From assembly GCF_001434395.1 (NCBI RefSeq), contig NZ_AZFS01000061.1:226769-263133 (forward strand): DNA of 36,365 nt. Direction: 5' to 3'. This document shows, piece by piece, positions 32,202 to 36,365 of this stretch. The position numbers and the translations under genes are program-made. Source of the DNA: Levilactobacillus hammesii DSM 16381. Its GTDB lineage: Bacteria > Bacillota > Bacilli > Lactobacillales > Lactobacillaceae. The notes below the pieces were generated by a model. That model worked only from the letters and a program-made list of their open reading frames with translations, had not been told where the DNA came from and ran no database searches. Position 1 is the stretch's first letter, and each line of letters begins with the position of its first letter.

Positions 32202-32229
32202 TTGACATTGCGGCCAAATAGCCTATACT
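32202..32229 (+). promoter_or_regulatory. mntH promoter
   Basis: TTGACA (32202-32207, consensus) and TATACT (32224-32229) are spaced by 16 bases. The leader is about 145 bases. I looked for the yybP-ykoY manganese riboswitch and did not see its conserved GGGGAGUA; a CTGGT/ACCAG hairpin at about 32299-32322 is the only visible structure. Confidence 0.65.
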
Positions 32230-32381
32230 TACGTTTGGAAATGAAGTAAGTGATCGACATCAGTTTTCCGATTTTGCTCTTATTTGCACCATCTATTACT
32301 GGTTCCGACCACGCACTTACCAGGAAAGACAGAAGTCAATCGACTACCTGAATTTCTAAGCCAATAGAAAAGAGGGATTTT

Positions 32382-33761
32382 ATGAATAATCATGAAACCG
32401 ACCCAAAGTCCAAGCACCATATGATCGAGTCCACTGGCAATGACCAGAAGAGTCTCGACGAAGTCAATGGTACCGTTGAAGTGCCGCAAAACGCGGGCTT
32501 CTGGAGAACCCTGATGGCCTATACCGGCCCTGGCGCCTTAATCGCCGTGGGGTATATGGACCCCGGGAACTGGATCACGTCAATCGCCGGTGGTGCGCAA
32601 TACAAATACGCGTTACTGACCGTTGTTCTACTTTCCAGTTTGGTTGCCATGCTGTTGCAGGCCATGTCGGCACGGTTGGGGATTGTTACGGGTAAGGATC
32701 TCGCGCAATTGACGCGAGAACGTACCGGTAAGAAGACCGGACTGTTTCTCTGGATTGTCACTGAATTAGCTATTATGGCTACGGATGTCGCCGAAATCAT
32801 CGGGTCCGCGATTGCCCTAAAATTATTATTTGGTTTCCCTTTAATCGTCGGGTTAATTATCACGGCCGCCGACGTCCTGATCTTACTGGTCTTGATGAAG
32901 TTGGGCTTCCGTAAGATTGAAGCCATTGTGGCCACGCTGGTTGCGGTTATCCTCTTCGTCTTCTTATACGAAGTGATCTTAGCCAAGCCAGAAGTCACGC
33001 AGATGCTGGAAGGTTACCTGCCATCTAGTGCCATCGTCACGAACCATGGGATGCTTTACCTGACCTTAGGAATTGTCGGTGCAACGGTGATGCCCCATGA
33101 TTTGTACTTGGGGTCATCAATTTCTCAAACCCGGAACTTCGACCGGAGCGACCGCAAGAGTGTGGCTAAAGCGATCAAGTTCACCACGATTGATTCCAAC
33201 ATTCAATTAACGATCGCCTTTGTCGTTAACAGTTTGCTCTTAATCTTAGGAGCCGCCCTGTTCTTTGGGACAAACAGTGAACTCGGCCGCTTCGTTGACC
33301 TGTTCAACGCCCTGAGTGATAACCAAATTGTTGGGGCGATTGCCAGTCCACTGTTGAGTATGTTGTTCGCTTTAGCCCTGTTAGCTTCCGGGCAAAGTTC
33401 AACGATTACCGGGACCTTGGCTGGTCAAATCATCATGGAAGGGTTCATTAACCTGAAGATGCCACTCTGGGCACAACGGTTACTGACCCGGCTCCTCTCC
33501 GTGACGCCAGTTATCATCTTCGCCGTCATTTACCACGGTAATGAAGCGAAAATTGAAGAGTTACTGACCTCGTCACAGGTGTTCCTGAGTATCGCGTTAC
33601 CATTTGCGATGATTCCACTGGTCTTGTTCACCAGTAATAAGGAACTGATGGGCGAGTTCGTTAACCGGACGTGGTCCAAGGTTCTCGGTTGGATCATCGC
33701 CGTCGTCCTCATCATTTTAAACGTTTATCTGATTCTAAATACCCTAGGCATTACCGTCTAG
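32382..33761 (+). CDS. mntH: Nramp family manganese transporter
   Basis: This is a 459-residue H+-coupled Mn2+/divalent-metal importer of the Nramp family with about 11 membrane helices. The metal site is seen in helix 1 as YMDPGNWIT and in helix 6 as [12 protein letters not shown] (MPH motif). Lactobacilli depend on high Mn2+ for oxygen defence, so expression is likely to be Mn-controlled, though no MntR box is clear. A hydrophilic N-terminal tail of about 45 residues precedes helix 1. ATG 32382 has AGAGGGA five bases upstream. Confidence 0.93.
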   Translation: MNNHETDPKSKHHMIESTGNDQKSLDEVNGTVEVPQNAGFWRTLMAYTGPGALIAVGYMDPGNWITSIAGGAQYKYALLTVVLLSSLVAMLLQAMSARLGIVTGKDLAQLTRERTGKKTGLFLWIVTELAIMATDVAEIIGSAIALKLLFGFPLIVGLIITAADVLILLVLMKLGFRKIEAIVATLVAVILFVFLYEVILAKPEVTQMLEGYLPSSAIVTNHGMLYLTLGIVGATVMPHDLYLGSSISQTRNFDRSDRKSVAKAIKFTTIDSNIQLTIAFVVNSLLLILGAALFFGTNSELGRFVDLFNALSDNQIVGAIASPLLSMLFALALLASGQSSTITGTLAGQIIMEGFINLKMPLWAQRLLTRLLSVTPVIIFAVIYHGNEAKIEELLTSSQVFLSIALPFAMIPLVLFTSNKELMGEFVNRTWSKVLGWIIAVVLIILNVYLILNTLGITV

Positions 33762-33764
33762 AAC

Positions 33765-33799
33765 TGACACTCGACTTGCAAAGGTCGGGTGTTTTTTTG
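33765..33799 (+). terminator. intrinsic terminator of mntH
   Basis: ACACTCGACTT pairs imperfectly with AGGTCGGGTGT and seven Ts follow. The T run is also the start of the next promoter's -35 box. Confidence 0.8.
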
Positions 33800-33825
33800 A
33801 CTTCCTTTCCGTGGGCGGGTATAAC
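33797..33825 (+). promoter_or_regulatory. promoter of the GNAT pair
   Basis: TTGACT (33797-33802) and TATAAC (33820-33825) are spaced by 17 bases and start at the end of the mntH terminator. Confidence 0.6.
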
Positions 33826-33889
33826 TAAATCTATATCGGGCGGTGTTGGCCAACGGTCCAGTCCCCGCCAAAGAATCGAGGTGCCCACC

Positions 33890-34429
33890 ATGAAACCCCA
33901 TTTTCTAACCACCCTCACCACCCACTTGATGACCCCCGTCGTGGCTGACGCGCCAGCTTTGTTCGCGCTCATCGACCAAGACCGCGTTGCCCTTTCACGC
34001 TGGATGCCTCGTACCGCCAGCATCCAGTCCGTTGAAGACGAGGCCGCCTTCCTTTTGAAATCCTTAGAACGAATCGCGGCCAATCAGTTCTGGCTCGCCG
34101 TCATCTGGGTGGGACCTCGTCCCGCGGGAACCATTGACCTACATGCGTTCAAGGACGGTCACGCCGAGATCGGCTACTGGTTGGGCCGGGACTTTCGCGG
34201 CAAGGGGATCATGACCCACGTCCTGGGGATCGTTGAGGACGTTGCTTTCAGCCAGCTTAATCTCAATAAACTAGAGCTCGTGATTGCAACGTCCAACACT
34301 GCCAGTCAGGCAGTCGCACAACGACGCGGCTTTCATCAAGACGGCATTCTTCGTGAACACCTGCTGACCGCAGCGGGCAACTATGACGATGCGATCGTTT
34401 ACTCAAAACTAAAGCGTGATCTTCATTAG
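33890..34429 (+). CDS. GNAT acetyltransferase, RimJ/RimL-like, paralogue 1
   Basis: The product has 179 residues and the order of a RimJ/RimL-type GCN5 acetyltransferase: DAPALFALIDQDRVALSRWMP at the N-terminus, GTIDLHAF, EIGYWLGRDFRGKGIMTHVL carrying the acetyl-CoA loop RGKGIM, and AVAQRRGFHQDGILRE at the C-terminus. It would acetylate a protein N-terminus or a small amine with acetyl-CoA. ATG 33890 has GAGGTG six bases upstream; the longer open frame starts inside mntH and is not credible. A paralogue follows 44 bases later. Confidence 0.85.
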   Translation: MKPHFLTTLTTHLMTPVVADAPALFALIDQDRVALSRWMPRTASIQSVEDEAAFLLKSLERIAANQFWLAVIWVGPRPAGTIDLHAFKDGHAEIGYWLGRDFRGKGIMTHVLGIVEDVAFSQLNLNKLELVIATSNTASQAVAQRRGFHQDGILREHLLTAAGNYDDAIVYSKLKRDLH

Positions 34430-34473
34430 TAACGCTAGCTTTCCATCACAAAATACTTAACGAGGTTCTGCCC

Positions 34474-35046
34474 ATGACAACATACAATGTTTCTCCGACG
34501 ATCCAATTAAAATCACCACGGCTCAGCGATGCGCCGGCACTGTTTGACTGCGTCGCGGCCGATCGCGCGTTTCTTGCCCAATGGCTCCCTTGGGCAGCAA
34601 CCACCCAAACAGTAGCGGATGAAACCGCCTTTCTCAAATACTGCCAAACGCGCATCGCCGACCATCAACTCTGGCTCGCCGTCATTTGGGTGGCTGATCA
34701 CCCGGTTGGCATGATCGACCTTCATGATTTTCAGGATCAGCATGCATCTGTCGGTTGCTGGCTTGATCACGCGCAACGTGGTCAAGGGATTATGACGCAA
34801 TGTCTGGCCGTGGTTGAATCGATTGCGTTTAAGACCCTCAACCTACATAGCATCCTCCTACTCGCAGATCCTGAAAATCACGCCAGTCGTGCGGTCGCGG
34901 AACACCGTCGTTTCCACCGTGACGGTACCCTTCGTGACTATATTCCGACTGCCCTGGGCGATTACCATGATGCTGTGATCTATTCCAAACTCAGCCGTGA
35001 ACTCGGCACCTCAGAAGGTACTGAGCCAAAATCTCCCCTTCCTTAA
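34474..35046 (+). CDS. GNAT acetyltransferase, RimJ/RimL-like, paralogue 2
   Basis: This 190-residue protein is clearly related to the preceding gene product (WLAVIWV, MIDLHDF, RGQGIMTQ, DAVIYSKL.REL), so the pair arose by tandem duplication. The acetyl-CoA loop is RGQGIM. The usual RRGF near the C-terminal signature is HRRF here (AVAEHRRFHRDG), and the tail is about 12 residues longer. ATG 34474 has GAGG eight bases upstream. No terminator separates the two genes, so they are probably cotranscribed. Confidence 0.85.
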   Translation: MTTYNVSPTIQLKSPRLSDAPALFDCVAADRAFLAQWLPWAATTQTVADETAFLKYCQTRIADHQLWLAVIWVADHPVGMIDLHDFQDQHASVGCWLDHAQRGQGIMTQCLAVVESIAFKTLNLHSILLLADPENHASRAVAEHRRFHRDGTLRDYIPTALGDYHDAVIYSKLSRELGTSEGTEPKSPLP

Positions 35047-35086
35047 ACGTCAAATTTATGTCGTCCAAATCACACCCATAGAAAGC

Positions 35087-35122
35087 AAAAAAAGTGTCTG
35101 GGAAATGATCCCAGGCACTTTC
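35087..35122 (-). terminator. terminator of the second SDR gene
   Basis: On the minus strand AAAGTGCCTGGGA pairs with TCCCAGACACTTT (one mismatch) and seven Us are included in or follow the arm. It may also stop the GNAT transcript from the other side. Confidence 0.75.
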
Positions 35123-35141
35123 GTCTTGTTTTAGAGTTAGG

Positions 35142-35891
35142 TTAGGCCCGTTGCCCACCATCGACCGTGAATTCTGCCCCATTAGCGAAGGTAGATTCAT
35201 CACTGCCCAAGTAGACACAAACTTCACCGATATCTTGTGGCTTACCTAAATGCCCCACTGGAACCGTCTTAACGATTTGTTCCCGAGCGGCATCTGGAAT
35301 GATGGCCGTGTCAATCCAGCCAGGGTGGACGGAGTTAACGCGAATATCCACACCCCGTTGTGCTAAGTTCAAGGCGGTCGCATGGGTTAACATCCGGCTC
35401 CCACCCTTACTTGCGGAGTATGCTGGCGCCATTGGCAATCCAATCAAGCCCGCCACGGAGGAAACGTTGATGATGGAACCCTTGGCATTGTTGGTCTTTT
35501 GCATAGCCTTAATCCCGGCTTTTTCACCTAAGAAGTTGGCCGTCAAGTTGATATCGATCACCTTTTGCCAATCTTCTAGTGAAAGATCTTCAATAGCTGT
35601 GTTAACGCCACCAATACCGGCGTTATTAACTAAAATATCTAACTTGCCAAACTTTTCAATTGTGGCATCCACCACTTTTTGCCAGTCGGCTTCTTTGGCA
35701 ACATCTTGTTGAACGAAAAGACTGACATCGTCCCCGAATTTTTCAACGGCGGCATGACCGCCATCCACGTTATGGTTAGCCGTAATCACAACTTTGGCTC
35801 CTTCACGCACGTAGCATTCAGCGATACCTAATCCGATACCAGCAACCCCGCCGGTAATAATGGCAACTTTACCCTTCAAACGATCTGTCAT
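35142..35891 (-). CDS. SDR family oxidoreductase, related to the (R)-alcohol dehydrogenase
   Basis: This 249-residue classical short-chain dehydrogenase is clearly homologous to the enzyme at 7790-8548. It has TGGVAGIG (13-20), NNAG, the serine in NVSSVAG, YSASK and a similar C-terminal part ([30 protein letters not shown]). At the cofactor position GRH of the alcohol dehydrogenase is ANH here, losing the Arg that binds the NADP phosphate, so NADH may be preferred. The C-terminal Mg-binding Gln is absent (ends GGQRA). ATG has AAAGGA about nine bases upstream. Substrate unknown. Confidence 0.88.
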   Translation of the reverse strand: MTDRLKGKVAIITGGVAGIGLGIAECYVREGAKVVITANHNVDGGHAAVEKFGDDVSLFVQQDVAKEADWQKVVDATIEKFGKLDILVNNAGIGGVNTAIEDLSLEDWQKVIDINLTANFLGEKAGIKAMQKTNNAKGSIINVSSVAGLIGLPMAPAYSASKGGSRMLTHATALNLAQRGVDIRVNSVHPGWIDTAIIPDAAREQIVKTVPVGHLGKPQDIGEVCVYLGSDESTFANGAEFTVDGGQRA

Positions 35892-36049
35892 CTTAAAATC
35901 ATCCTTTCGTTATTTCCTATTGTTCAGAATATCACATTATGCCTTTAGAGGAAAATGTTTTGTCTGAATCATTGTGGATTTTCACCATTTTCTACTAAAT
36001 CCACCGATACACACGGCCGCAAACCAACGATGGCAAACCGCAATGTCTG
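35892..36049. other. spacer between SDR gene and copy B
   Basis: It contains the SDR control region (TATTCT and CATAAT are possible -10 boxes on the minus strand, unresolved) and a GTGGATTT/AAATCCAC hairpin at about 35972-36003 that might end a copy B transcript. Confidence 0.35.
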
Positions 36050-36365
36050 CTCTAGCAACAACAGTTGGTATACGACTAGGCAACATAGTGGTCCCTTCGC
36101 CTTACCGGTCGGCAGATATGGACTGGAACGGTGCGGGCACAACTTGAAGCCTCGAAGACCACGAGTCTACAAGCTTGGCCTTCTTCTAAGCTGGAAGGAC
36201 CCCCAGCTAAGAAGAACGACGCGCCTGAGCCCATATCTGCCGACCTCCCGGCTTATACAGTGTTTTTAGACGACTTTGAGAATAACTGTAACAGTCGTTA
36301 TCAGTTGGACTCCCAAATGTCGGTAGTTATCACTCACAGCCATTTTCGTGATAAAACACAATCAG
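36050..36365 (-). ncRNA. long structured non-coding element, copy B (runs off the window)
   Basis: Reverse complement of this stretch aligns over about 300 bases with 8897-9222, roughly four bases in five identical by eye. The 15-bp closing stem is identical (36107-36121 with 36231-36245). The inner hairpin is CTTCTAAGCTGG (36183-36194) with CCAGCTAAGAAG (36203-36214). It occupies the place of a longer helix in copy A and keeps pairing with different bases. The element extends beyond the window. It lies about 160 bases upstream of the second SDR gene, on the same strand. No credible protein is encoded. Confidence 0.6.

Noticed and set aside
32230-32381. yybP-ykoY manganese riboswitch ahead of mntH
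   Set aside because: The conserved GGGGAGUA and paired three-way junction are not seen; only a weak hairpin is present.
35968-35990. Rex box upstream of the second SDR (TTGTGGATTTTCACCA)
   Set aside because: The half sites are spaced wrongly (four bases between the four-base cores, not six) and GTGA is not kept.

Overview
The window reads as chromosomal DNA of a lactic acid bacterium of the family Lactobacillaceae, most likely Levilactobacillus or a close relative. The basis is a 252-residue alcohol dehydrogenase that I recognise as nearly the Lactobacillus brevis (R)-specific enzyme, a xylP-xylQ pair of the type known from L. pentosus and L. brevis, a YfhO-type membrane protein, DUF915 and DUF1129 families, luxS, and Gram-positive AGGAGG-type ribosome sites. 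There is no rRNA, tRNA, CRISPR array, prophage or transposase. Genes are short monocistronic or two- to three-gene units with clear intrinsic terminators.

Layout. 1-3150: the 3' end of an unknown gene and a large YfhO-like membrane protein. 3300-3726: an array of hairpin repeats, then a Na+/H+-type antiporter with a structured leader containing a terminator. 5234-7502: a small DUF2929-like protein, and an MFS efflux pump followed by a RelP-type small alarmone synthetase. 7790-9249: the alcohol dehydrogenase followed by a long structured non-coding element (copy A). 9250-13888, all minus strand: TauE/SafE plus DUF1634, a LysR regulator, a DUF915 hydrolase and an orphan PTS EIIC. 14256-18046: xylP-xylQ for isoprimeverose/alpha-xyloside use under carbon catabolite control. 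18126-22772: a DEDDh exonuclease-HTH fusion, a class-A beta-lactamase-like secreted protein, and two tandem secreted beta-propeller-like paralogues. 23004-26449: luxS, an LCP cell-wall ligase, a DUF1129-like protein and a fluoride channel pair. 26524-28662: a thiol-redox group made of a CstR-like repressor, thioredoxin and NADH oxidase. 28663-31762: a DedA protein flanked by two candidate small RNAs, then a DegV fatty-acid-binding protein. 32382-35891: mntH, two tandem GNAT acetyltransferases and a second SDR. The window closes in copy B of the structured element, inverted with respect to copy A.

Themes. Paralogue pairs are frequent: two SDRs, two CrcB, two beta-propellers, two GNATs, two sRNAs and two copies of the long RNA element. 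The non-coding parts are the most unusual. The roughly 300-base element present at 8897-9222 and inverted at 36050-36365 keeps a 15-bp closing stem and changes both sides of an inner helix together. The hairpin array at 3300-3726 also keeps its stems while changing their sequence. Two intergenic units at 29182-29327 and 30726-30872 each have a 17-bp-spaced promoter, a loop with the shared C-rich motif GCACTCCCCC and an intrinsic terminator, as expected for small RNAs that pair with ribosome binding sites.

Redox and stress functions recur: NADPH and probably NADH alcohol dehydrogenases, water-forming NADH oxidase, thioredoxin, a persulfide-type sensor, sulfite-type export, manganese uptake and ppGpp synthesis.
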